From Pachypanchax playfairii (Eukaryota > Chordata > Actinopteri > Cyprinodontiformes > Aplocheilidae), in assembly GCA_006937955.1 (NCBI GenBank), contig SSNP01000145.1, positions 633,356 to 697,355 of the forward strand: DNA of 64,000 nucleotides, written 5' to 3'. Below are positions 12,191 through 23,937 of the stretch, in pieces. Under the pieces are notes generated by a model. That model ran no database searches. It worked only from the letters and a program-made list of their open reading frames with translations, and had not been told where the DNA came from. The position numbers and the translations under genes are program-made. Position 1 is the stretch's first letter, and each line of letters starts with the position of its first letter.

Positions 12191-13093
12191 AGAGGGAATA
12201 CTAGGAAATGGGATTCAGATAAAAAAACTGATGACGACTTTGTTCCCACATCATGGAAGGTGTACGGCTTGTTACATCAGGCATGTTGTTCTGGATTTTT
12301 TTGGTGAACTCACACACTCTTGGAGTAAATTTTGTAGTTCAGCCGCTCGTGGGAAGGTCGACAACAGATGTGTGTATTTTTTATTTGCAGATAATGGCCC
12401 TCGCTATGGTTCATCATCATTAGAAACTGCATTGTAGATTTACTCTGTTTATTTTTATTTAATATTAATTTTTTATCTTGCTGATTTGAAACACTGAAGT
12501 TTGACAAACAACCCCCTCCTCACCAGATGGAATCCTTTTTATAAAGATAATTTTGAGTGTTTTAATGAATCTTTATCCAACTGACAACCTGGGAGTCTCT
12601 CCATGTGAAGCACCACCTCACTGACTTTGATGAGACGTACAAAGACACAAATGAGACGGTGGGAAAGCAGCAGGGTCTTAAACCTGGCAAACTGCCTCCT
12701 TCTGCTTTATAAAAACACTGTAATCATCCTCCTCACTAAATATAATTAACTGCACACCAAAGAGTTAAACTACACTTTAATACAACAAGATTTAGGATCT
12801 GATTCACAACCCTAAAATAACAAAATCTTGGGATGGTAAATTAATTTTACACTCTAGATTCACCTGTTTTCATTTTATTTACTGTTATGTGTTTAAATCC
12901 AAAATAAATCAGTGCCAAACATTTTTACCTTGGAAACATTACTAAAAATCTTTCTCATTATTTGAGAACGTGTTTTTGCTTCGGGGGTGTAAAAATTAAG
13001 CGATTTGTTCCGATTCATAAGCGCCGTTATGTCACGTTCTTGCACCAAAGCAGTGCAAGAACGACTCCTTCAGACGTGCAGGAGCTAGCTTAC

Positions 13094-13200
13094 CTCAATG
13101 AGTTTGCGTTCATAGCTAGCTGCCAGCTCCTCGATGTCACCCATAAATTTGTTCTGTGGGATGGGGGTCTGCTCTTCACTGGATTGCAACACCGACAAGG
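13094..13200 (-). CDS. snx29: snx29 internal exon (coiled-coil region), downstream of the pair
   Basis: A 107-bp exon bounded on the minus strand by a pyrimidine-rich acceptor (CTGTCTGTTTGTGCTGCAG) and a strong donor (ATTGAG followed by GTAAGC). Two bases complete the codon left by the exon at 58224-58309 (giving alanine), followed by 35 open codons that end in EELAASYERKLIE, a stretch I recognise from sorting nexin 29. It ends in phase 0. The part before that motif is poorly conserved in the family but has nearly the expected length, about 28 residues between the KREG and EELA motifs. A second AG at 13257-13256 would add 55 bases in frame, but its phase does not fit the upstream donor; the apparent hydrophobic segment it would add is only the translated pyrimidine tract. 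The next exon toward the PX domain was not found in 1-13093 and probably lies beyond the left edge. Confidence 0.85.
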
Positions 13201-15009
13201 CTGCAGCACAAACAGACAGGAGAAAAATCACCGGCACGTTCAAGTTCCTTAAAATCTGAAAAAAAAAATTCTGCAACATTTTAAAAAATTAGTTTTCTTC
13301 TGTAAAACAGCTGTTTGATGCATCTGATTTGTTTATTACACACGTGGGTTCCAATGAAACATCAATTCACCTCTTTAATTAATGTCACATTGATGTTAAT
13401 CTTGCCAGAGAAGAAACACCCAAAGAAAAGCCGAGATGTTGTTGTAGTCACACACAGTCTCGTTTCCCTTATAACTTAACACTGTTCTGTCAAAATGATA
13501 AACTCCCCTTCTCTCAGCCTTGGCTTGTTTACGCTAACTTCCTGTTCAGATGGAGTTTATTGTTTCTCTGCACAAGTGTCGCTTGCTAACTGGCAAAAGT
13601 CATCATGTCGCAGCCTGAAGCGGCGCTTCAGAGCTTATAAACATTGACTAACCCACTTCCCTTCACAATAAATGGCAGAACTTTGAAAAGTTTTTTGTTT
13701 GTTTGTTTGTTTTTTAGACTGACAGTGTAAGATGGATTGTTTTTCACCTTGGAAAAAGCAAATTAACGATTATTTCACTGCCACCACACAAAACCAACAA
13801 TGAGAGAAAACACACTGAGGCTTGAAAGAGGCAGAAAACAAAATAAACTCAGCATGTCCGAGGGCTCCGCGGAGCTCAAATAAGCTTGTTGTGATGGTTC
13901 TTAAGGGAGACGTTTTTCGAAAATTTACAGCTTGACTGTGATTAGATGGAGTGATGGCCCAGCACGAGTCTAAACAGAGCGAGACGAGTGCTGAAGATGG
14001 AAGCCAGTTTGCTGACAGTCATAAACAGGTACAAACTCAAATGAAGATTGACAGAATGTCCGAGACATTTTGTCCAAGAAATGTCAAGAACCGAAAATAT
14101 CTCCATCTTATTTCCAAACATAAATGAGTTGAGAACAATCTTTTTCTTTCTCTTCCAGTGAAACAATGTTTTTAAATTGGCATTTAGCAGAATAATATTA
14201 TTACCAATGACAGTTTGTCGACCAGCGTCTGAGATCCAGATATCTGTGATCAACTATGGACGTGAATTCACAAGTTTTTACATATAAGAAATAACATGTC
14301 GACTGAATTACTGGATTCAATAAACAGCAGACATGTTCTGATTCTAACAGGGTTCTGAATCAAACACCATGTGAGACTCAGCAGCTTAAACAGCTGGAAC
14401 GTTCTGCAATTCACTCAGCATTATGAACATCCACCTTTCAAAATAAAAGCCCAAATGTTTGGTTTACTGCATACCATAAACCCTCAACCTAGTAATGAAA
14501 AATGATCAAAGTAAATATTATATTTTGCAATGCATGAAATAAAGGATAGAGTATAATCTGGTGACCTATTTTGTGTGTTTTTTGTCTGAGTTCCAGTTTT
14601 ATGGTAGCTTCTGTCTCTGCATATTGTCTCATTGTTGTTTCCAGCTGTGTCTCAGTTGTCTTCCCCTCATTGTCATTGTCAGTCCATCCGTTTATCTTGC
14701 TTGAGTTCACGTTGGGGGGGATTTTCCTTTATAAACTGTAGTGACTCTGTATTCACCGGTGACTGTTTGGATTTCTGTTCAAACAGAAAATTCATTCATT
14801 CTGTCTCTGAATCACATTTAATTAATGAGGTAATTAGCTGGTCTTTAGCCTTCACTCTCTATCCTACATCCAGTGTCCGGCATTTAAAACCACCTACTAC
14901 TCTAATGTGATGCGAACATAAAGCTTCTCAGCTATGATGATACATCTGATTTGGTGTTAAACAGAAATGACAAACGTAAAAGAGATTTTTTATTAAACAA
15001 GACCAAAGT
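13201..15009. other. Intronic sequence without a recognised element
   Basis: Polypyrimidine tract of the 13.1-kb exon, then unremarkable sequence with a short (GTTT)n tract near 13690-13710. No other exon or repeat end was recognised. Confidence 0.4.
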
Positions 15010-15017
15010 GTTGAATG

Positions 15018-15907
15018 CATGGACGAAATTTGGATTTCAGAGGTGGGGGGGACAGAAGTGTTTTTCATAAAACTAATCTTTCAGCTTACTGTGTCCTCCA
15101 TTGTTTCTTTTGGTTTTCTATTGCTACTTTTAAGCCCAATTTTCCTTGGTTTGACTGGTTGTAAATCATGTAGCCAAACATTATCACCCAATTCTGTGTT
15201 TTACCTGAGTCAACATCACACCAACTTAGTAACAATTTTGCCTATTTATGGAATATTATCATTTAAAAAATATATATAATTGCACAATAATCACGAGTTT
15301 AGATAAATAAACATAAATTAATTTACATGGTATTTTTACCTTTTTGATAATAATAATACATTTTATTTATCAGCACTTACACTAAAGGAATACATGTTTC
15401 AAGATTATTGTGAGCTTTTTTACACGATGAGGCTATAAAGGTGGACATGCTGCTTTATGGACCCAGTGAAGGTGTTGAAGGACGGCTGGAACACATTTCT
15501 TTGAGTAACTTACAGTTTGACTTCTAAAAAAAGTCTCTTATGTCGCCTTTTTTTCTCTTTGACATCATAAACCCAAACGCCGGCCAAACGACAGTTGCAC
15601 AGAACTCCTGACCGCAGGTTAGCTTGCCACCACACCGGTCTGTCTGTCTGCAGTGTGCAAACAGGCAAGGGGGAGTGACAGCAGAAACAGCCAATCACAC
15701 AAGAGGAACTGGTAGGCGGGCTAAACTAGGGGAGACGGGCTTCAGCTTGAGCGGCCGTTTTCTGCTTGGTCCTAGTGCTCAACCCATCTCTCTTTAATGT
15801 AGCGAAACATTGTTTTTGGACAGTTGCAGAGTACAGGGGACCAAAACGGCCTTTTGAAAAAGTGCAGGGGACATGTCCCCTGTGTCCCCCCTAAAACTAC
15901 GTCCATG
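15018..15907. mobile_element. hAT-type nonautonomous element, 890 bp, intact target duplication
   Basis: The ends are CATGGACG and CGTCCATG; the inverted similarity continues inward around a GGGGGGACA block (15047-15055) and its complement TGTCCCCCC (15884-15892). Flanks are a perfect 8-bp duplication, GTTGAATG at 15010-15017 and 15908-15915, which points to the hAT superfamily. Short open frames inside do not resemble a transposase. The perfect duplication suggests a comparatively recent insertion. Confidence 0.85.
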
Positions 15908-15915
15908 GTTGAATG

Positions 15916-16827
15916 AACAGTAGTTAGGATAAGTTCCACAATAATACAAAGGAGGAAATCATTTTTAATACGATCAAGCAGAATGATAACAAAAAATCTG
16001 AATTAGTTAAAGTCTACAGAAGTTATAAACATAGTTTAAATAAATATAGTTTACATGAAAATGTCTAAAAATGCCCAGAAACTGAAAGGTTGCACTAATA
16101 CAGTTTATAAACATAAAAAAAGCAGTTTTAATGGTGAATTGCTCTTTAAAATTAAACAAAAAGTAAATTAAACAGTTTGAATTCCAAACACGGAAATTTC
16201 TGACTTTTATTTCCCTTTTCAGGCTTGAAAATATTAAAGGAAAAGAAACAACACATCATCACACACTGACTGCTGCTTCTAAGGCTGCTGACAGGAATGC
16301 ATGATGACGGCTGCTGTAAAGGGCCAGCAATCCCCAGGCTTATCTGTGACCTGCAAATAGCCACACAAAGCCTCACGGCTGAAAAATCTACTGCACACAA
16401 ACATGCATGCACATAAAAAATCATGAAACACATACTTCCCCAGTGAGACAGGAATCCTAAAGAAATGACAACGAAACAAAGAGAGCAGCAACATAAAGAT
16501 GGAAAACAGACACCACGAGTTGGAGTATTGCTGGCAGTCTCTGATGAGATCTCAGTGTGCCAGGGCTTTGCTTTTCTCTCCATCTCTTTGCCTGAATTTA
16601 TGTCATTTCTAACATTTATACAGTTAAGGAAATACAACTTGCACAGACTGTTTGAGCACATAATAAAGGAACAAGGACAGTGGAAGGAAAGGAAATTTTC
16701 AAGGTTTTAGGGTGTGACCTGCACTGTAATTTTTTTGCAGCATCTTTTCCCAGACTGTTTGTTTCATATCAGAAAAAGTAGATATATTTGGAACTGATTC
16801 TTTTAGCTTAGACAATATATCAGGTGG
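15916..16827. other. Intronic sequence, no supported gene
   Basis: A 169-codon open frame on the minus strand at 16152-16661 is rich in Cys, Ser and Phe and resembles no family I know; it has no splice context and is treated as chance. Nothing else was recognised. Confidence 0.4.
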
Positions 16828-17715
16828 TTCTTATTTTTTTACCTTCTCCCGACATGTTTCGGTTGCGTCATCAGGGGTTGTCATCTGGATGTTGTAGATG
16901 ACGTGTCTTTTAAAGCCTCCTTCACATGGGAGTGGCCACTCCCCCTGATGTTCACATGTCCCTGGAGGATGGAGTCCCAGGTGTGTGGGAGCAGGTAGAA
17001 TCCCTCGTCCCTGTTGATGGTGCTATGGCCCCTCCTCCTGATCTCTATGGACTCCTTGATCCATCGCTTGTACCTGTCGATTTCCGTCCCGATGATCCTC
17101 GTGTTGTCCTGATCCATCACATGGTTATTTCTTTTGTAATGATCTGATATGGCTGATTTTAGATTTTCCTGGTCTGCTTGTTCTTTTCTGCTTCTAGTGA
17201 GTCGTCTTCCTGTTTCTTTTCCACATTCCTTCTGGTGTTCTTGCCTTCTTGTGTTTAGTGGTCTCCCTGTCCTCCCGATGTATATTTTATTGCAGGACAA
17301 GGGATGGTATTTCGTAGATGACGTTACATTTGTTGTCCGGTTCTATTTTGTCCTTTAATAACTGTCGTAGTTTTTTGTAGGGTTTGACTATTGTTGTGAC
17401 CTGATATTTTTTCATTGTCCTTTGAGTTCGTTCTGTTATTCCTCGGGTGACCATGTTGGGATGTGGATCTTCTGTTTTTTTGCTCTTTCGTTTCCTTTCT
17501 GTTTGTTTGTTTTCTTTGTTTTTGACCTGTTGTTTTCCTTTGTTTATGGCCCATTTTGGATAGTGACACCTCTTCCTGTCTGTCTTCCTCCTCTGTTATG
17601 AATGCGGCTTGTTCGAAAAGTGTCCTGACTACTGATAGTTTGTGGGCTGTGGGGTGTTCTGATGTCCATAGGAGGTATCGGTCCGTGTGTGTTGGTTTTC
17701 TATAAACTGTTATTT
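16828..17715 (-). mobile_element. Penelope-like retroelement, 5'-truncated, with GIY-YIG endonuclease
   Basis: Read on the minus strand, the sequence begins inside the reverse transcriptase with VYRKPTHTDRYL, a signature of Penelope-like elements. It continues through a Lys/Arg-rich linker (17324-17569 is one open part) and the block PYKKLRQLLKDKI, then CNVIYEIPC. After a frameshift near 17310 it enters a GIY-YIG endonuclease (16881-17300) with IYIGRTGRPLNTRRQEHQKE, including the conserved tyrosine, YIG, arginines and glutamate. The 3' region has CATGTCGGGAGAAGGTAA, shared by related fish copies. These elements encode a telomerase-related reverse transcriptase fused to this nuclease. The frameshift and truncation make it nonfunctional. 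Fish lineages Neptune and Poseidon are both possible. Confidence 0.9.
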
Positions 17716-20700
17716 TGATGCTGCATCTTTAGATGTTTGCATCTTCAAAATAAAAGATCACCTGCTGATGCTGCAACTTATACGCATCATAAATTCAGTC
17801 CATCATGTGACAGGAAGGGTTGGATGCTTTTTTTCTGTTCAAAAATGAACAAATAGTTTAAAGACGAATGAGAAAAAGCTGGAGTGACAGTAAGCTTCTT
17901 ACTGAGCAGATTCCACCTGCCATTCTCATGAACACAACAGCGTCACGTTAACCCCCCCCACCCACCGTTCACGTATCATTTCTACATGACATGCAGACAA
18001 ACACAGATAAATGTCAGCAGAGATAATAAATAATATGACACCGAAGCACCTAGTTACAAAAATCTGTCTCAAAAATGACAACAAAAAAATCTGCGAATAA
18101 ATGGTCATAAGAATCCAAACAGTGAAAATTAAAGTCGAGTTAAATTTAGGATGACAGCAGCAGCCGCGCGGTGTTGTAAACATCAGCTCATGTTCATGTG
18201 ATCAGCTGTGAAGGAAGAATCTGTGTGCAGTCATGCAGCACGACGCCCAGTTGTTACCGAAGCTGTAAAAACTGAGTTTCCAATCAGACCTGAATTTATT
18301 GTGTTGATAATTATCTGGGAATCAGGTGTTACAGGTTAAATTAGAGACCCAGAAAAATTAAGGCCTGCTTCAAGAGTTCCACAAACGCACCACAAAAACT
18401 AGGAACTCGTGTGTAAAGCCTCCCAAACAAGCTGCACACAGAGCGCCATGATCAAGGATTATTTATTTCTTGTTTATTATTTACTTGTAAAATTATAGAG
18501 AACTGCATGTTTTTACAACAATATAAAATAATCTGTGGCAAAAAGCTGTTGTTTCTAGAAAATGACACCGAATTCTAATTTTTCATGACGCGTGAGGCGA
18601 CACTGTGTAACAGCTCAGCCAAGGTGTTACGGTCTCTTCTGACTCATGGTCCAGATCGTGGAACTGAATCCAGTTCTGACTGTAGAGGTTCTGCCTCATC
18701 TTGAATATTAAGAGTTTCCACGAATTTCCAAGCAGATGTGATGATCAACACAGAATTTTTGGAGATGCTGGACCTCCATCACGTATATTCCCTGACAAAA
18801 TATGTCGACAGCCGGAGGATCTTTACAACAACAGCTTGAAATTGCAGTGAGCTGCACATGAGGTGCGTTCAGGCAACTTACAACAAAAATATTTGTAAAT
18901 TTGTCAGACTGGAGGAAGGTTAAAAACTCTGCTGCCATCATACAACAGAGACTCAAAGATTCATCAAGTTATTGATGCTGCAGCCGTAACAACTTCCTGT
19001 CGGAACCAGAACCGCCTCCAGTAATAAATTACTAAATAAAGTAATAAATCTCTATTTATCTATTTACACCAGATACAAAAGAGAGGGATAACATCAGCAC
19101 CTGATGTCTCAGTGACGACGTCGTATCTCCTTTTTTAAAATGTAAATACGTCTTACTGGCGGCCCGTCCAGGTTGTGTTACAACAGAACAGCTGTTTGTC
19201 GTCAGCTGTGTGAGTGTCTGAGTTTGTTGTAGCTGTAATTTACAGCGTAACATAAGAAACTTTACATGTTCTGTGCAAGTGAGAAGTTCTTGCTTATTAA
19301 TTAACCCTCAGTTAGATGAGTAAATTAGCAATCATTAAATAGTAATTAGTGAAACTCTGACAGCATTAAAGTGGTGATCTGTTTGCTACACAAGCTCAGT
19401 GTGATACAAGATTAACATTTAATATTAGGACATATTATTTTTAAGGTGGCATTAAATATGATATTGGTTACAATGAAAGGTGCCGTGTGTATTAAAAGTT
19501 TAAGTGCATTTATTTTATTATGGGTTTGTATAGAATCTGTAACATACAGCTAGTTTTAAGCTCATTTATTAAACTTGAGCGCATCAAAAAATGAGAAGCA
19601 AATTAAGGTTTGAGGTTTGTCTGTTTTTCATTATAAATAAATTGCAAGAGCAAAAAACTGACAAGAGAAACGAGTGTGTCTTCTTCTGATTCCTGCTCTA
19701 CATACAGACACAGTGGAGTTAATCATGCAGCCGGGCCACATGTAGTCAAGGGGCTGGTTTGGAAGCAGGCGTGCGGCTGGCTGAGTTAATTAATGAGCGC
19801 TAATCTAAAGCAATCGCCTTTCATTTTCTAATCGTTCATAGTTCATTTCTCACTTTCCCCTCCTTCAGATAACACAAGCCTTTGTGTATCAGTCTGTGTG
19901 TGTGTGCAGGGAAAGAAAAGAGAATGAGAGAGATAAGCTCGGCGTGTTACACGGGACAAATGGCACAAGGTTTTTCTTCACGTGCAGAGAGCACAAGGTG
20001 TGGAGCTCGTTATCCTCCTCCATGAGCACCGTCATCCCTCCTTTCTCTGTCTGTTCAGGCTTAAAAAGAAGCTTTTTAAATATAATTTGAAAAACAAAAC
20101 AAATAGTCTTTCATTTAAAGCTGGTTTCTCGTTGAACTGCAACTGTTACAACAATTACAAACAGCATTCGGAAGGGATTTTCTAAACTATCTCAGGGTCA
20201 TGTCACTTGAATCTTCATCTGAAGCATCATCGATGCTGTTTGGGAGGGTTCGGTGACCAATGAAACTAAATTCCAGACAAAATTCAAACCAAACTATATA
20301 TTTTGTGACTAAACCGACAAGAAAACAAAAGAAATGAGAATAAATCTGAGCAAATATTCTAAGCAAGAGCTGATTTAAAGAATGCGGGTCAACCTGATTT
20401 AAATCAGGACAAAGCTGAAACTGTGTTGATATCACAAAGACACAAAAACATACACACAGCACACACGTGCACAAAAAGCACATCATTTTTAATTTTATCA
20501 GCCATCTGGCGGTTTGTGCGAATGCTCTACTTTTATTTCAAGTGTGCTCTTTGAGCTTTTTTCTTTGTGCTCTGTTCTTAGAAGAGTCCACAATAACTTC
20601 AGTAACAGCTAACAACCTCAAATTACAACCGAACCACAGATCCAGCCTCCGATCACACATAAGGTGAGAAACAGTTAAGAGTATTTTCCTTCTGCTCCCA

Positions 20701-20785
20701 GGAAATCCTTTTTTTCCCACAACAAGCTTTTGAAAATAACTTTTTTTCTGGTTAAAAACTTTGAAAGTATCACCTTTAATTCTAC
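17716..20785. other. Intronic sequence; candidate conserved block near 19765-19875
   Basis: About 3 kb without recognised repeats or exons. The segment around GAGTTAATTAATGAGCGCTA (near 19780) is repeat-free and has homeodomain-like TAATTA cores, which is only suggestive of a conserved noncoding element. Confidence 0.3.
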
Positions 20786-21455
20786 GAGGGCTGTCACAAA
20801 CGATTATTTTAATAGTCGACTAATCATTAGTTTTTTTTGCCGATTAGTCGACTAATCGTACCATGCGTAAAATCTAGCTTATTGCGTAGCTGCACTAATG
20901 TACCCATACACTTTTTTTAACACTGTAACGTAGCAGTATACAATAAATTATTAGGATTTGTAAAGTTAGAGCAAATACATACTAATGGTAATGAAATTGC
21001 CATTGCTACAGCTGTAATATTAAGTGTGAATACTGAAGTGCGCTCTTACTCAGTGTGTTACGGTACTTTGAATATTGGAGTTCGTTTCTATGTCCTGTAT
21101 TACGGTAATCCACGTATCGGAGAGAGAAAAAAAGAAAGTTCTCAACTCGTTCGGTTCTTTCACAGCGGAGAGATGCTCGTGTTAGACATTCAATAAAGAA
21201 GTGAACTATAAGAAGAAGAGAAGAAGCTCTATGCACCGCTCACCACCCCCAACACACCTTTTAACATGTAAATACAAGCAACTCCCTGCTAACGCTAGTA
21301 GCTAACAAGACGACATGCTTTCTTTTAATGTGTTGAGCAGAAAGACGGAACGAAGCGGGATTAAAAAAACAAAAAACAATGCTTCATAGAATAAACGATT
21401 ATGTCGATTATTAAATTTATTGTCTACGTAATTGTGACTAATCGTGGCAGCTCTA
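20786..21455. mobile_element. hAT-like nonautonomous element, eroded ends
   Basis: The left end AGGGCTGTCACAAACGATTA and right end TAATCGTGGCAGCTCTA form imperfect inverted repeats, with AATCGACTA-type subterminal motifs typical of fish hAT MITEs such as the one at 53526-54168. No clean 8-bp target duplication is visible at the flanks, so the insertion is old or its ends are misplaced by a few bases. Confidence 0.65.
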
Positions 21456-22440
21456 CTATCATCATCACTAAATTGTTATTCGCTGACCCGCTCCATTGAT
21501 TTTTGTCAAGTTTCACAAGATCTATTGATTATTTTGGACTTAAAAAATAGGAATTACACTTTAAACCTTTTTAACGATAAGAAGAGATGTGACATGTTTG
21601 GAGACACAGCTGTGAATCATGGAAAACATCTGTAACAAAAAGTCGAGTTTGCATATCACACACCAGCAGATTTTTGCTTTGATAACCATTGAGCACTTTG
21701 GCGCTCAAATTTGATATTTATCTGCTTCCAAATGTTTGTTATATTCCATTACCTTGTACATGTAAAGCTGCACATTTATATATTTGCAACAAACTGTTCG
21801 CAGTAATGAATCCTAACCTTCAGCTATCTGAAACTCATTGTTTCAGTTGACTGTCACCGTTCGCATCAGTACCATTTCAAGCCTCAGCAGGCGGCTGATT
21901 TCATTGAAAAGGGCAGATAAGTGAACAATACCTGTTCTGCTCCGAAAAGCCCAGAAAAAACGCAGGAGGACAGTGTGACACATTTGGCAGCTGAAGAGAC
22001 TCAAATTCCCTTTACAATGTGCTTGTCAGATGTTTGTTTTTTTATAGCTGCTCATGCAGATCGGTTACACAAGCTGAAACCTCCACCAGATGAAACACAG
22101 TGGCACTTCCAGAAGTTTTGAATGTAGTTTTGTGGTAAAACCTGAACATTTCTGAATGGTTGCTGCAGGTTTTGGATCATTTTTGTTTAAATTATCCTGT
22201 CACTTCTTGTAAAAGATAATTATTTCTTTGTGCATCGTAGGAGTAAGTGTTCCTTTTCATGTCAGGACTTTTTCCTGCTCTGACATCCTGTTTGACATGA
22301 CAGAGGCAGAACGGGAGGATAAAGGTGCCAGTGAGCTGAAAATGAAGGTAGTCACAGAGTCAAAACAGTTTGTGTGTGTAAGCAAGAGCCATTAACGAGG
22401 CACGAGGGTCTGCTAGCGTGTAACAATCCAGTGTAGCGCT
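21456..22440. other. Intronic sequence without a recognised element
   Basis: Nothing recognised between the two hAT-like relics; only short chance frames. Confidence 0.4.
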
Positions 22441-22448
22441 GAAGGTGA

Positions 22449-23150
22449 ACGATTATTTTTTTAAATGATTGTTTAGTTGATTGTTTTATCAAATAGTCAA
22501 CTATTCTAATGAGGAATTAGAGGATTATTCTAATGATTATTTTTCTGTTGCCCAATTAATAAAAACCATAAAATCTCAAATATATGCCCCCAAAAAATGT
22601 CATAAATTACTCTATAATACAACAGTTTTCCAAACATCTTCTGCTTAAAACAAAATAAAAGCATCCGTCTAATTGTTTCACTCGGAAACGACCCCAGTAT
22701 TACTGAGTTAACGTAATTCATAAATTTACAAAGTAATATTGAACAGATACGTCTATTACAATCTGCTCGCTACCGTAGCTAGCAGCTCATCCCTTTGGTG
22801 ATGCTAATTGGCCGTACGCTGATGTTTGTGGCTAGATAGCTGTGTTCTGTTAGCTTTAAGTTAGCCATCATTACCATTCATGCCAGCGTTATATGGTATT
22901 TCTGACGAACATTAGCTAAACACAGCCGAAAGCAAACACAAACACAGTTAGATCGCACCACCAACGTGCGCAGAGGTCAAGCAGAATACAATAAAATACA
23001 CTACTAATAATGTTACACAAACGTGCAATTAATTTAGCAAACGTTGGCGTAACAATGGGATGGCTCCATTTCAGATGTTCCCACATTGAAGTTGTACTGG
23101 TGTAGTATACTAGCTCCATTGTGCAAAGGCTGTAAATAACTATACTTTGA
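22449..23150 (-). mobile_element. hAT relic with second degraded BED zinc finger
   Basis: On the minus strand, about 23055-23140 translates to a segment with SLCTMELVYYTSTTSMW followed by EHLKWSHP, which fits the second half of a BED zinc finger. The second cysteine and both histidines are present and the first cysteine is replaced by tyrosine. The other end (from 22449) has a run of GATTATTTTTTTAAATGATT and related motifs resembling hAT subterminal sequence. Exact termini and target duplication are not visible; the body lacks a catalytic domain. Confidence 0.5.
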
Positions 23151-23338
23151 TGCTTCTGGCTGCGTTTATTTCCACACCTTTAAAATAGGGCGGCGGGTTG
23201 TTTGTAGTGCTCGGGAGTGCAGGCTGTTGAGCCTGAGTGGTGGTTGGAGACGGACTATGGACACAGTCACTTGGCTTGTATTTAAAACTTTTAGTCCATT
23301 AATAATACACAAGAGTTGTGCAGGAGTCGCATTCTTCA

Positions 23339-23937
23339 CACTCTCAGAAATAGAGGTACGAGACAAGTACATTTTTGTACCTATAGGTAAATTGTTCCCT
23401 CAAAAGTACAATATTGGTCTTTAAAAGGTCAGAAATGCCCGTCTGAGGGTTAAAATTGATATAAAGTACAAATTTGTACCATTTCAACTGCACCTGCAAC
23501 CCTGGCCAAGGCTGGTTAATCTCCATTTTATTAAGTTTCATCCATCATTTTCAATATTATGATTTACATGTTGGTTTTAGACTAAGAATTTGTACCCTTC
23601 TTGTCACTGGGGGTGTACCCTGTAGTCCAGGTCAATTTTTGTACCTTATGAAGTTTTTCCACTAAAACAGTAAAATTATGACACATTTTGAAGTTTTAAA
23701 CCAACATTCTGAAACATAATATTGAAAATGATGGAAGAAACTTAATAAAATGGAGATTAACCAGCCTTGACCAGGGTTGCAGGTGCAGTTGAAATGGTAC
23801 AAATTTGTACTTTATATCAATTTGAACCCTCAGAGGGACATTTTTGACCTTTTAAAGACCAATATTGTACTTTTGCGGGAACAATTTACCTATAGGTACA
23901 AAAATGTACTTGTCTCGTACCTCTATTTCTGAGAGTG
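23339..23937. mobile_element. Complete palindromic foldback MITE, 599 bp
   Basis: The two halves are near-perfect inverted copies: CACTCTCAGAAATAGAGGTA at the left is the exact complement of the right end, and matching continues over most of each arm of nearly 300 bp. Internal landmarks repeat in inverted order (TACAAATTTGTACCATTTCA and its complement; TGTAGTCCAGGTC at the centre). A CA dinucleotide flanks both ends, which might be a 2-bp duplication. A truncated relative lies at 9102-9502. CACT-type ends allow an EnSpm/CACTA assignment, but the superfamily is unresolved. Confidence 0.85.

Noticed and set aside
12962..13252. Plus-strand 96-codon frame
   Set aside because: Antisense shadow of the snx29 exon with no features of its own.
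13085..13279. A 64-codon frame looking like a signal-anchor membrane protein
   Set aside because: The hydrophobic part is the translated polypyrimidine tract before the snx29 exon; the upstream AG at 13257-13256 gives a phase that does not match the upstream exon.
16152..16661. Minus-strand 169-codon frame rich in Cys and Ser
   Set aside because: No recognised domain, no splice context and a shorter frame overlaps it; most likely chance.
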